NCBI GenBank assembly: GCA_033980235.1 | Contig: CM067068.1 | Location: 35,441,546 to 35,505,545 of the forward strand | Length of the DNA stretch: 64,000 nt | Direction: 5' to 3' | Source: Diadema setosum | Lineage: Eukaryota > Echinodermata > Echinoidea > Diadematoida > Diadematidae | Part shown: positions 27,001 through 36,226 of the stretch, in pieces | Position numbering within the stretch: position 1 is the stretch's first letter | How the letters are laid out: each line of letters begins with the position of its first letter | Position numbers and translations under genes: made by a program | The notes under the pieces: generated by a model | The model's input: the letters and a program-made list of their open reading frames with translations, nothing else | Told to the model about the DNA's origin: nothing | Database searches by the model: none

Positions 27001-29225
27001 TGGCAGTCGTCTGTTGACTGCTGAGGCAGACAAAACCATTAAAATATACAAGGAGGACGATGAAGCGGTGAGTAGGGTGTTTGTTGAGAAAGCATCCCTG
27101 AGTCCGAATCTCAGGATTGGAAAGATGCTCTTTAGGTCGTCCGCATTAATTGTTTAAACTGAGAAATAGTACAATACTCAAACCAACAACTACTTAAATT
27201 TTGTACCATTTATCCATTCTCTATATATTCAGGTTGTATTTTATCTACATGTCTGTTTATGTTGAACCTTTTTATGCCTCCGCAACGAAGTGGCCGGAGG
27301 CATTATGTTTTCGGGTCGTCCGTCCGTCCGTCTGTCCGTCCGTACGTCCGTCCGTACGTCCGTCCGTCCCGTTTTGTTTTTGTCGATATCTCAAGAACCG
27401 TGTGGTGGTTTTACATCAAACTTGGTATGAGGGTATATCCTTGTCGGATAATACTTTGTGTGGATTTTAGGGTCACAGGGTCAAAGGTCAAAGGTCACAG
27501 GTTATTTTGTGAAAAAAATGAAATTTCATGTTTTTCTCCATATCTCGCAAATGGTTCAAGGTATCTTCATGGAACTTAGTATATATGCTTGTACCGATGG
27601 GCAGTGATTATCTAGTGAAGTTGGGGGTCATGGGTCAAAGGTCAGGGGGGTCAAAGGCAAGGTCAACTCCTCAAAATATCACTACTTTCCTTAAAATGCA
27701 ATATGCCTGAAGGTGTTTTTTTTTTTTTAACTTGATGTATGGCATGTATTACCCAATATATATTTTTGGGGAAGTTTCTTGCCAAAAGGTCAAAGGTCAA
27801 AAGGTAAAAGGTCAAGTGAAAGTGCTAAATTGCACTTTTTCCTCCATATCTCGAAAGTAACTCAAGGTATCATCATGAAACTTACATATTTATGCATGTT
27901 CAACCTAACAGTGATTCTCTTTGGAACTGTGAGGTCAAAGGTCAAAGGCCATGTTTAGATAATGCTATTTTCCCATTTGATACTGAAATTATACTTTTTC
28001 TCAATACCTTGAAAATTACTCAATGCATAAACTTATAAAAGGGTCAAAAGTCAAGTAAAAATCATCAGTTCCCCAAATACCTGCACTCTGACATTTTAAT
28101 CATTCATCCAATTGAACCTAGTTCTAGGAAAGTGAACATTCAGCACATTTGTGTCAAACCTTTCATTTTAATATTTTGCCAATTGTGTGAAACTGTCATC
28201 ACACATTGTCAAGACATTGTACTATAGACCTATTAGGAGAACCATGCATTATGGCAGAGGCATATCAGTAGCCGTAGCGATATATCTAGTTTGTTATGAT
28301 CTTAATCAGTATTGCAAAATAGTAAATAGTTGTTATCGTTTAGTTTTCTTTTATTAGCGTTTGTTCATGCCTACCTTAGATGCCTGTGTTCCTGGTAGCA
28401 AGAATTGTAGAATCATTTATAGCTGCAGTTCTGTATGGATTTAGATATTCCTGTCATGAATGTAATATTGTATCAATACTTTGATGCACTGAGCAGAAAC
28501 AACACATTTACAGAACCTTGATAGAGACTCTTACCTCAGCAGTGATTTTTCACATTAGATGTACACGTGTAATATTAATGGTCAGATCTGTTGTTATCCA
28601 TTCATTACATTTGTCCCTTCTTTCCTCATTTGTATGCCTCTGCCATAAAATGTCATTATATTTTGGGGGTTGTCAGTCAGTCCACCCATCTGTCCGTCTG
28701 TCCGTCTGTCTGTCCATCCTCAATTTTCACTGTTTTTTTTTCCATATTTTGAAAATGACTCAAAATTTTGTCTTGAAAATAAGTGTGGTGTTACCAGATA
28801 ATGACTTTTTGCCAATCATATAAAACTGTCATCTCACATAGGCAACATGTACTGTAGACCTGATATGTAATGTAATCTGATATAGCAGAGGCATACCAGT
28901 TGCCATGATGATACAACTGTATTTCTGATTTGTTTTGTTCTCTTTCCATGTATTCTTTCTCTATTGTTTATGTCCTGTACATTGACTTACTCTGCAGTTT
29001 CTTCTTTATAACTACTGTATCTCATTTTACTCAAACTGTCTTTCTCAAAGCTCTTAAAAGAAGCATACATGGTATCATTTTTAATTCTTTTCCTGTGTTA
29101 TTGTCTTAATTGAGGTACCAAAGCAACAATCTTATTCATTTTCTTTTATCTTGTCTATTTATCAGACTGAAGAAACTCATCCACTGAACTGGAAACCAGA
29201 AATTGCAAAGAAGAAGAAGTACTAA
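9030..29225 (+). CDS. PLRG1: Pleiotropic regulator 1 (Prp46 family), 13 coding exons
   Basis: A spliceosome subunit in the nucleus: a WD40 protein of the Prp19/CDC5L (NTC) complex, needed for activation of pre-mRNA splicing. Coding exons: 9030-9035, 11318-11424, 12380-12516, 12972-13028, 14135-14231, 14893-14980, 16148-16363, 17969-18106, 18674-18868, 24313-24431, 25453-25592, 26874-27067 and 29166-29225. They sum to 1554 bp, 517 residues plus stop, with every junction GT/AG and in phase; human PLRG1 has 514. The N-terminus ([20 protein letters not shown]), the linker [20 protein letters not shown] and seven WD repeats all match the family. The N-terminal linker (exons 3-6) is the diverged part. 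Introns are 450 bp to 5.4 kb and host many transposons. Start: the only ATG that splices in frame into [14 protein letters not shown]. Confidence 0.97.
11318..11424 (+). CDS. PLRG1: PLRG1 exon 2
   Basis: 107 bp between acceptor catccag and donor gtaatt. It encodes [20 protein letters not shown] then [15 protein letters not shown], the conserved N-terminal block of the family. Confidence 0.95.
12380..12516 (+). CDS. PLRG1: PLRG1 exon 3
   Basis: 137 bp, acceptor tttttcag, donor gtaaat. It encodes the variable linker ([20 protein letters not shown]...); the human counterpart is MAIKLRNEYGPVLHMP. Confidence 0.9.
12972..13028 (+). CDS. PLRG1: PLRG1 exon 4 ([12 protein letters not shown])
   Basis: 57 bp, acceptor cttttcag, donor gtaaga. 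[20 protein letters not shown] aligns with VEYFVAGTHPYPPGPG of vertebrate PLRG1. Confidence 0.9.
14135..14231 (+). CDS. PLRG1: PLRG1 exon 5
   Basis: 97 bp, acceptor cttgcag, donor gtaagc. Linker sequence [20 protein letters not shown] then [12 protein letters not shown]; little conserved, placed by phase and position. Confidence 0.85.
14893..14980 (+). CDS. PLRG1: PLRG1 exon 6
   Basis: 88 bp, acceptor ttttccag, donor gtgagt. Linker sequence [20 protein letters not shown] then ERVQPPGSR; keeps phase from exon 5 to exon 7. Confidence 0.85.
15016..15575. mobile_element. MITE with GGACCC(C/T)GTTTACAGTGC ends (hAT-like)
   Basis: Lies in PLRG1 intron 6. Termini GGACCCCGTTTACAGTGCGA at the left and the inverted GCACTGTAAACAGGGTC at the right. 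The ends are strongly G-C rich (gaggctcgg, gccgagccc), unlike the AT-rich intron. I do not see a clear target-site duplication, so the superfamily call is tentative. No coding potential. Confidence 0.6.
16148..16363 (+). CDS. PLRG1: PLRG1 exon 7 (linker and WD repeat 1)
   Basis: 216 bp, acceptor ccaccag, donor gtatgc. It carries [20 protein letters not shown], then the first WD repeat from [20 protein letters not shown] to VIKIWDL. G-C-rich coding sequence in an AT-rich surround. Confidence 0.97.
17053..17817. mobile_element. piggyBac-like MITE with TTAA target duplication
   Basis: TTAA at 17049-17052 and 17818-17821 flanks perfect 16-bp inverted repeats CCCTAATCAGGCTGGG and CCCAGCCTGATTAGGG. 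Each end also carries a palindrome ggggggcggattccgccccc just inside. TTAA plus a CCC-starting TIR is the piggyBac signature. 765 bp, in PLRG1 intron 7, non-coding. Confidence 0.8.
17969..18106 (+). CDS. PLRG1: PLRG1 exon 8 (WD repeat 2)
   Basis: 138 bp, 46 codons, acceptor gaatatag, donor gtaaaa. [20 protein letters not shown] ... [19 protein letters not shown]. Confidence 0.97.
18674..18868 (+). CDS. PLRG1: PLRG1 exon 9 (WD repeat 3, start of 4)
   Basis: 195 bp, 65 codons, acceptor cctccag, donor gtaaga. [20 protein letters not shown] ... [20 protein letters not shown]. The fold-back element starts 62 bp into the next intron. Confidence 0.97.
18931..19870 (+). repeat. Left inverted arm of fold-back element
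   Basis: About 940 bp, whose reverse complement recurs at 22440-23396 with moderate divergence. Open frames in it, such as 18839-19297 on the minus strand, are mirrored in the other arm and are not taken as genes. Confidence 0.8.
20101..20269. mobile_element. PIF/Harbinger-like MITE, 169 bp
   Basis: Inverted ends GGCAGAGCTCCACACTAAC and, from the other side, GGCAGGGCTCGACACTAAC, flanked by TTA at 20098-20100 and 20270-20272. A TWA duplication is characteristic of PIF/Harbinger. It is nested in the loop of the fold-back element. A one-ended fragment occurs at 6508-6580. Confidence 0.7.
22440..23396 (-). repeat. Right inverted arm of fold-back element
   Basis: Reverse complement of the left arm; for example aagatggcggccat-type sequence at 23210-23250 mirrors 19078-19105. 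It ends at cggtta before ttaggaaac. Confidence 0.8.
23521..23591 (+). tRNA. tRNA-like cloverleaf (GGA anticodon position), probably SINE-derived
   Basis: AACCAG (23521-23526) pairs with CTGGTT (23586-23591) as an acceptor stem. Stem GCTGC/GCAGT encloses the loop CTGGAAA with anticodon GGA at 23555-23557. CAGG/CCTG encloses TTCAATT, and GGTTCAATTCC is a good B box. The A box is poor, the acceptor is one pair short, and the variable arm is short although GGA would be serine. A tRNA-derived SINE head or pseudogene is more likely than a working tRNA. Confidence 0.4.
24313..24431 (+). CDS. PLRG1: PLRG1 exon 10 (WD repeat 4, start of 5)
   Basis: 119 bp, acceptor ctttcag, donor gtgagg. [20 protein letters not shown] then [20 protein letters not shown]. 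Confidence 0.97.
24664..24905. mobile_element. MITE with TATGGCGAATATTT-type ends
   Basis: In PLRG1 intron 10. Starts ACTGTATACGCCATATATTT and ends, inverted, ACTGTATATGGCGAATATTT. Several ttcgcgaa motifs lie subterminally. Non-coding; probably a TA-targeting element, but the TSD is not certain. Confidence 0.55.
25143..25340. mobile_element. Short Tc1/mariner-pogo-type MITE
   Basis: In PLRG1 intron 10, 198 bp. Ends CACTAGACTCCGGTTATAAC and, inverted, CAGTGAACTCCTGATATAAC, flanked on both sides by TA. Confidence 0.6.
25453..25592 (+). CDS. PLRG1: PLRG1 exon 11 (WD repeat 5, start of 6)
   Basis: 140 bp, acceptor atcattag, donor gtacgt. [20 protein letters not shown] ... [20 protein letters not shown]. 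Confidence 0.97.
26874..27067 (+). CDS. PLRG1: PLRG1 exon 12 (WD repeats 6 and 7)
   Basis: 194 bp, acceptor ctgaatag, donor gtgagt. [20 protein letters not shown] ... [19 protein letters not shown], matching the family's [17 protein letters not shown]. Confidence 0.97.
27271..28292 (-). mobile_element. DR1/GGACGG repeat family, copy 2 (PLRG1 intron 12)
   Basis: The inverted orientation of copy 1, from tttatgcctccgcaacgaag to gatatatctagttt. It contains (CCGT)n near 27317-27370 and AGGTCAAAGGTCA motifs near 27484, 27634, 27787 and 27932. Confidence 0.75.
28632..28922 (-). mobile_element. DR1/GGACGG repeat family, copy 4, internally deleted
   Basis: Retains both ends (tatgcctctgcc and the reverse complement of aactggtatgcctctgc) and a short tctgtccgtctgtccg tract, but the DR1-bearing middle is missing. 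It lies 340 bp downstream of copy 2 in the same intron. Confidence 0.6.
29166..29225 (+). CDS. PLRG1: PLRG1 exon 13 (C-terminus and stop)
   Basis: 60 bp, acceptor ttatcag. [19 protein letters not shown] then TAA; human ends TEETHPVSWKPEIIKRKRF. Confidence 0.97.
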   Translation, partial: TEETHPLNWKPEIAKKKKY

Positions 29226-29605
29226 CTCTGGTCACTATTCTTGGAAGAAGCGGCACTTTTTATTCCAAATCATGCTACAGAGGACAGCCTGAACTAAGTT
29301 TGAGCACATTGTTTCAGACTGAATGCTATGAAAGGATGTCTAGTAACCAAAAGGAAAGCTGACAGTGGTCTGCAAACTTGACCACAGTTTGTGCAAAGTT
29401 TTATCCATGGGAGCCATTGGAGTCATCAGACATTGTTGAGAACAGTCATCTGACCTGATTGGAGTCCGTTCAACATCTTACTTGTTGGGGTCACTGGGAT
29501 AGATGAACTGCAACTTTTCTCATGTGTTGCATTGTGGTTCTGCCATGAGATTTGTCTGGATGTCAATGATTGAGTACTTTGGAATAAAGAGATTCACAAT
29601 AATGC
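29226..29605 (+). other. PLRG1: PLRG1 3' UTR
   Basis: Follows the TAA stop directly and runs to just past the polyadenylation signal at 29583-29588. The exact cleavage site is a guess. Confidence 0.6.
29583..29588 (+). terminator. PLRG1: Polyadenylation signal AATAAA for PLRG1
   Basis: A canonical AATAAA hexamer about 360 bp after the stop codon, in a TG-rich context. Confidence 0.6.
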
Positions 29606-31790
29606 ATATTTCATGCAAAATGTTAGAGATTTTCGTTTATACAGTAACTTAAAATCACATGATCACACCTTTTGGGAATCACTTATAGTTCTTGCCCCTT
29701 GGGACATTATGGTGATGATGATGTTACCTTTCAGCTTCCAGTAAGGCAAACCTATCTTGTGAAAATAATCAAAACTTTCATAAATACTGACCAATGAAGT
29801 GAACAAATGGACTATGTGGTTGTAAAGAGGAAGAACAGTTGTACACTGTATATATATTTTTTTCCATGCGGTCAATATTAGGATGATAGTCGGAAGTGTA
29901 CTCGGGATGGAGTGCATAAGAATATGTCAAAACGAGAAATGACGTAATTTGGCACTCAGAATATCAGCCGCAAACAGGAAAATCATTTCCAGAATACCCC
30001 CTTGCTCCTTAATTAGCAGATTATAAAAAAACCCCTGAATAACTGGAAGAAGGAGCAATATTGAGTGTCTGTGGATGTGCATTATCAATCCCAAAGTCTA
30101 TCATCTGTCAGGAAGTATTAAAGGTGGGTAGGTAACTACACAATGATCAGTGGTGTGTGTGCTCATGTACTCCTCAAGAGAAAGTCGAATGTAAAGACAT
30201 TGTAGTCCTTGGAATCCATTCACCATGTCTTAAGAGATGAAAAGCCATATCAACTTTGTCTGTCACAGGATCTGTGATCAGGCCCTGGGAGTTTTTTGTT
30301 GCAAGCAAGCGTACAGCTGGCTGCAAAGTATGCCCCCCCCCCAAAAAAAAACAAACAAAACAAAACAAAACAAAACAAAACAAAAACCCAAAACCAAACA
30401 AACAAACAGCAGCAACAAAATGTGATTTTTGTTCATGAAATAGGTCTATAATATCTAGTTTACCAGTTTCTCTAGATTATTTTGTGTATTGACTCTGCAG
30501 AACATATTCCAAGTTTTGTTCCTACAGTGTACAATACATGTCCTTAGTACAATGTATTCTGTTAGCCAGTGGATGTACTGATGTACATAATACTTGATAC
30601 AACTTCATTTTTGATATTCTTGTTCTGTTCTTTGTGAATGTAAACAACAACTGCTTCATGCAAATTCCCTGAGCATTTGATTTAGTTCTATCAGCTGAAT
30701 TTTTCTCTTCTTTCGTACATGTAATAAAAATGTAAATACAGTTTGAAACATGGTACATGTATTTCTTCATTATTCGACTCTTCTATCAATATTGTACAAT
30801 GTACAGGTTGTATTGGTGAGTATGTGTGCGTGATGGTGAAGATGATATATTATATGAGTTATTTGATTGAGAAAGACTGTTGGCCTACATCGAGAAAAAA
30901 AAATGATTGAGTGAGAAATTGTTGTAATGTGATCGGTGAATTGGTGTCATGCTTGATCATCAGAGAAAAGATGACGATACCATGTACCTGTACATGCTGT
31001 TGTTCCTCCTCTTCAAGGCTTTTTATATTTTTAAATCTTTTAGCGTTTCGTACTAAAGTGATTTTAACTGCGACAGCTCTGAGGCTGTGCACACACATCT
31101 CGGTGGTAAAAATAAACCAGTCTTGTAATATGACTGACAAGAGGAGGAGGCTGTTTTGGGTGGCAGATGAGGCACAAAAATTTTATTAATCTAGAAAGAG
31201 AGTGGGGGGAAAAAAGAAAAATGGAAGTATTCTGGTTCATGTATGTCCTTAGGCTAGGTGAAGAATTAAAGGCTGCATGATTTCTCAATATGTGAAGACC
31301 TCAGGGTCTGGAAGCACAGACTAATTTTCGTGGCCCATTACAACATTAAAACCGGAGGCAAACGACACATTCCAATTAATGCACATGACCGCTATGTTTA
31401 TTGAGCGTTAATGAACTCGAAGCCGCTTTAGGAAGATGAACAAGGAGAAACATCCGGCATTGAGCTAAGGGCAGTGACTCGTTGCCAGGATACGGGTCGA
31501 AAAAAATCCATTGTGACAAGACTATGACGCCACGCAGCCGTGCAAGATGTTTGGTGTGAATGCATTACTACAAATCACACGTCAATTAAATCGTGAATGA
31601 AACATTGCAATTGCCATTAGCAGGTCTCGCGCTCTTTTCAGAACCCAGCATCAAAAAGCAAATTGGGGGGGGGGGGGGTATTACTGTAAAATAAAAGCAA
31701 AATAGAGTGTTCAGATGCCGTCCTTACTTTCCATAACGAAGGCCTCATTTTATATGTTTTAACGTCTCGATTATCCAGTTTCCCTTTTCG
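29606..31790. other. Intergenic region after PLRG1; no gene seen
   Basis: AT-rich single-copy-looking DNA with a (CAAAA)n/poly-A tract near 30345-30395 and scattered short frames. I see no exon with family resemblance. Confidence 0.5.
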
Positions 31791-32166
31791 CTAAAGGGAT
31801 GGTATGCCTATAACATTGATGGAGATGAGGATTGGGCTTTGAACTCTTTGCGAGATACCAAGAAACCAGTTTAATATGAAGTAATACAGAGCATACCATT
31901 CTAAGATGAATGCAAAGTTTATGAGATGAAAATCTGGTTGGAATGGCTGAGACATCTAAAACCAAAGTAGATCAAAGCGATCCAAATGATAGATGGGTCT
32001 CACCTTTTAATAGGATTGCTACCTCGGCCATTTCTAAACCAATCTTCATCAAGTTAAACGTTTAATTCCTCTTGCAATTACATGCTCTTTCATATTTTAC
32101 AATAGGTTTCTCATTCATTATCTCATCATAAATATAAAAGACCTGAAGTAAGTACGATCCCTTTAA
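31791..32166. mobile_element. Candidate MITE with (C)TTAAAGGGAT ends
   Basis: Left end CTAAAGGGATGGTATG; right end, inverted, CTTAAAGGGATCGTAC. Part of the interior (aagcgatcc ... ctcggc(c/a)atttc ... cttcatcaa) recurs in the same orientation near 62628-62730. Superfamily not determined. Confidence 0.45.
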
Positions 32167-33310
32167 GTACACCGTAGTTCCTTCTCGCCGTCATAAAAGA
32201 AAAAATTGCAATCTCTCGTAAATTTCACATACCCTGATATTGACCATAAAAAGAGTGCGTCGTGCTCTCATTCATGTTGAGAATCATCGAGTAGGGCCCA
32301 CTGTAATAAGCACATTTTGATTCGAGGCTCCTGCGCTGGTTGCCAAATTAGGCCATTCTTTTCTCCAAAAACAACGACTACTATCATCGTCATGTATGAA
32401 ATGGTGTACTTGTGCAATCTAACGAGCACGGCATCACAGACGATGGCCCATTGAGCCTCTCTCTAGATTCCCAGCTAGAAGCCATTTTCATTCATCGATG
32501 TGCCAAATTAGACGCCTAGCTTTGAGGTTAGAAATGTTCATCTCCGATAACAAAACTGCCAGCCTAGGATGCCGTCCAAATTTGCAGGATTTCGAATGGT
32601 AATTCGCATGACCCCTCTTTGAGGTTGGACAACGAATGCCTTGAACTCCAACTTTGCCTCAACCAAATCGGCAAGCATTTCGTTTTCCCTTTTTTTAATC
32701 TACTTTGTTTCATTTTTCATTCGACACTTTCATTTTTCTAAAGAATGATAAAAGGGTTGCAGAAAACTAACAAAACACAACCATGCTCTTCCTTCGACTG
32801 GATGCTTCAGAGACTAAGATAATTCGAAACATTCTGTTCATGTTTACTCAGTCACGTGTCATTCGGTGCGAAAGCTTGACGGCAGTGTCTGAAATTTTCT
32901 TTTTTCACACCACTAAAACTGTCCAGTTTGTGTATATAAACTGAATACAAAGGCGCGCGTGTATTCTAATGATTTGCTCGACGTGTCTTTCTTTTTAAAA
33001 GATGGCGTAAGGGTAGCTAAAATAAGACTTTTCGTCTCTTCAGCATGCAAGATATTGGCTGTTTATGTCCCTTTAAACATTCAGTTCCACTACTACTATA
33101 CATTGTATCTGAAATCAAAACAGAGCAGTGATAATATGCCTTTTATATGTCATAAACTGATATATAACAATCTCTGTTTCCTTCTTTTTTAATTATTCAT
33201 AGAGCAGACACTGACAACGGTAATTATAGTTATACACGCCAAACTGGTTTTACTGTATTGGTGTCAGACTGTATGTGAATTAGACAAACCATTCAAGACC
33301 ATTAAGACCA
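32167..33310. other. Intergenic, no gene or repeat recognised
   Basis: Mixed-composition sequence with only short open frames and no tandem structure. It could contain regulatory sequence; nothing in it can be named. Confidence 0.4.
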
Positions 33311-33314
33311 ATTA

Positions 33315-33603
33315 AGTTCAATTGAGTTCATTTATTTCCACATTGCAAGTAAAAAGGAAACACCACTTAATTATTTACAACTTGCGTTATGCAAGATATA
33401 CGGTCTACAATAAATAAGTTCAAGGATAGTCCCAAAGGCCATTCAAAGGCTGATCTCTGTCAAATTAAGTGGTAAAATAACAATTATTGTTACACAATAA
33501 AACATTGAGGGCTCCATATCGTACAAGCTTTGCTTTTTAGTGGAGCCCTCCATTTCCTTTCCCATCATTTATCTAATTTGTATGTATATACACCCATACA
33601 TTG

Positions 33604-33648
<45 letters not shown>

Positions 33649-34130
33649 AATTTATACTTACAATACATATACAATAATGTTTTCTTCATTTTATTACCCA
33701 TTATCGTATGCATTTTGTTAATCTACGTTTTTGTAATCATTACACTGCTTATACATTGTATTCAATTTTCTCTGTTTATATACTTCAATGGAAATGGAAA
33801 TAAATTTGAAAATTTGAACTTTGAATTATATGTTGGACTATACAGATGACAAAACGTCACGATGAACAAGAAGTTATAGGCAAAACGATACGTCAGTATA
33901 CTAGTATCCTACTCATTCATGCGCGTGACAAGCGAAGTTACACAATCAAAAGAAACTGTTTGTTCTTTTTTTTTAATAAAGGACGAAAGAATAATGACAA
34001 ATCTGATGTTATCTGGTAAGTCATTCCATAAAAGAAGACCGGCATATCGTATAGTATGCCTAGAAAGATTGTATTTATAAAATGGGATACCTATTGAATA
34101 TAGCATATTATTTTGACGACCAGTTGACAA
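33315..34130 (-). mobile_element. 3' remnant of a non-LTR retrotransposon (LINE)
   Basis: A minus-strand frame from 34130 to 33909 contains LSRHTIRYAGLLLWNDLPDN then a serine/phenylalanine/lysine-rich end. This resembles the C-terminal block of LINE ORF2 (SIRYxGPxLWNxLPxxI...LxxFK). Downstream, toward lower coordinates, a hairpin at 33511-33552 (gagggctcca/tggagccctc) and a ggaaataaatgaactc-type tail fit a LINE 3' UTR. A second similar tail on the plus strand (33784-33826) suggests two truncated copies tail to tail. The reverse transcriptase itself is absent. Confidence 0.5.
33610..33640. repeat. (TA)n microsatellite
   Basis: About 15 perfect AT dinucleotides, flanked by tacatgt and gtatgtat. 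Confidence 0.95.
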
Positions 34131-34139
34131 TAAACAATA

Positions 34140-35236
34140 TCATACTTCACTCACATATGTAATTCTCCCTGACAGTACAGGTGATCCTACGAGATAGCAA
34201 ATAATGATTAAACCCAAAGTAGACCTATAGGCCCAGCTATTTTTCTGTAGTTATTTACCACGTCATCTACAATTCTAAAGCTTGATTGTCTTATAGGTTT
34301 CTTTTATTGTTTTGCGTTCGAAAGACCTAGGTGGCAACACTCATCCTCAAGTAGGCAACTACAGGTTTGTATTATTCTTAATATATTTATTGATTTCATC
34401 TGATGCAAAAAGAAAGCATTTTTCCTTGAGGACTACAAACTCATGATTATATCGCTTCTCTACAATTGTCTACAAGCATTGACAAGGGACTAAATTTTAC
34501 ACGTACTAAGTACGCAGTGTGTTTTGTATCGATGAAATTCATAAGAACTTGATAGTGGGGAAACCGAATAACTATCAATAATTACACCTGTATTCAATAT
34601 TGATTTTGAAACGAAGTTACTTTTGTTACCTGTCGCACCTTACAAAAATGAATATTGACCCTTCATTATTGTATATCATATACAAATTTCATAATCTTAT
34701 ATGAAATTAACAAAATGAAACTACTGTGCTTATATGATATTAACAAAATAAAACTACTGCTTTTTCTTTATCACATAGTGACTACCTCTATATATCATTA
34801 ATGTTTACAATTCTCTTAAACATAAGCCTCCCTCATATTAAATTTGCAGACTATAATTATTTACGATGCTGTTAAAAAGGACATGGATATGAGACAGGAT
34901 ATGACGTTAATTCACATGACTATGAACGTAACATTCTATTTCCATCGATTTGAATAAAGTTTCATTCTTTCACATGGTATCTTTGCGTGTTCGTCCGGCA
35001 TAGTAAGACAGTCTTTACACACATGGTTTGCATATCCGTATACCGTATACATAACTTGTAGAACATAATCCATTTGTGCTAAATATCTAATGCAATCCAG
35101 AGTGGTTCACTGATAATCTGAACTATCTGAGAGCAGCCTCTTTGATGATTAATCTGCCGATCATCGTATAGGTCATCAGAAGAAGTGTGACGAGCCAAGC
35201 GGTATTCTCGATATTAAGTCGATTAATTCTTCTTTC
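34140..35236. other. 3' flank of the deaminase gene; no gene seen
   Basis: AT-rich. Includes two near repeats of atatgatattaacaaaata around 34695-34755. The 3' UTR and polyadenylation site of the minus-strand deaminase should lie here; no signal close to the stop codon stands out. Confidence 0.4.
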
Positions 35237-36095
35237 CTAGATAGCGGATTTTGTCACGTGGCGCTTTATACTGATATAATCACCCGATTTCAGTGTTTTG
35301 AATTTTCTCTCCTCGTTTTCAGATGAAGTTGGGCGCTTACCGGCTCCTTGCGACGACCCGGCATCACGGTCTGCAGACATCGGGGAGCTCAGGCCACTAG
35401 GAGCAATCCCTGCTAACATGTCATAATCCTTTTGCAATTCATCATCTTCCAATCGACGTAAAGGTTCATACTTCTTCTTGACCTTCCGGAGCTGGGCTAA
35501 ACTCTTCTCCTTATCCCATCGCGCGAGAATCTCCTCGAGTTCCTCCCAGTCTTCCGGGGTAAAACGCTTTGCTTCCACTCTCTTCGATTTGCCTAGTCTT
35601 TTGAGTGCCCTCCTGCAAGGTTCCGTAAAATCTTCGTCTATTTTGAAACATTCGCATCCTCTTTTCTCACAAGACGGTCTGGGGACTTGAAAATAAATGG
35701 CCGAGAAAATATAAGTTATCCCGTAACCAGACTCCATACTTCTCTTGATGCAGTCACTGCACGGGGAAAACGTACTGTAAATGATTATCTTCGCACCAGG
35801 CTTGAGTATAGCTCCCTTAGACACTCTCTTGTCTATATAGTCAACGATACGCCTCTCGACATGTTTAGATTCCCCTTTTTTATGTGATAGCATGAGAACT
35901 ACATCATGGCGTTTGAATGAGATTCTCGCGACGCAGATAGGTTCCGTATTCATGTAGGGATGGGTCAGTAACACCCTGTTCTTATCGTGCAGCTTGCATG
36001 TCAAGAACCTCTCAAATATTTCCAGGCTGCGTCGGCCTCTGAGTTCGCTCTCCTTCATATCAAACTCTATTTCCCTTGATGGAGATGAAGTTGAC
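35237..36095 (-). CDS. AID/APOBEC-like cytidine deaminase, catalytic terminal exon
   Basis: A predicted zinc-dependent polynucleotide cytidine deaminase (C to U in DNA or RNA). The frame is open from 36226 (329 codons); numbering follows that frame. His122-Val-Glu124 and the SPCSDC motif (Cys156, Cys159) are the zinc ligands and catalytic glutamate. STFSPCSDC matches the TSWSPCxxC of AID/APOBECs, with Trp replaced by Phe153. SAIYF (176-180) matches AID's TARLYF, and CRRALKRLGKSKRVEAKRFT matches the following helix and strand. Residues 181-204 add a cysteine-rich insertion; 230-329 form a charged tail with basic patches. AID has 198 residues. A good acceptor (tttatcatcag) at 36096-36097 suggests upstream exons; otherwise Met57 (36058) could start a 273-residue protein. 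Family certain from motifs; immune or mutator role is inference from the family. Confidence 0.88.
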
Positions 36096-36226
36096 CTGAT
36101 GATAAAACAAATGCAGCAGAGATGAGAAATCTCTTCCTGTAAAAACACACTCCTAAAAAGACGCAAGTAAACAAACAAAGAAGCAAACGATAAAATAAGC
36201 AACACACACGCACACAATCCCTTCAA
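36096..36226 (-). other. Open upstream extension of the deaminase frame, probably intron
   Basis: The same frame continues 5' to an ATG at 36226 and would encode a hydrophobic stretch (CVLLILSFASLFVYLRLF). A splice acceptor falls exactly at the boundary with recognisable protein, so this is more likely intron than a signal anchor. If translated, it would make a membrane-anchored deaminase, which would be unusual for the family. Confidence 0.45.

Noticed and set aside
36096..36226. N-terminal membrane anchor or signal peptide on the deaminase
   Set aside because: The hydrophobic residues are encoded upstream of a strong splice acceptor; intron is the simpler explanation, though not excluded.
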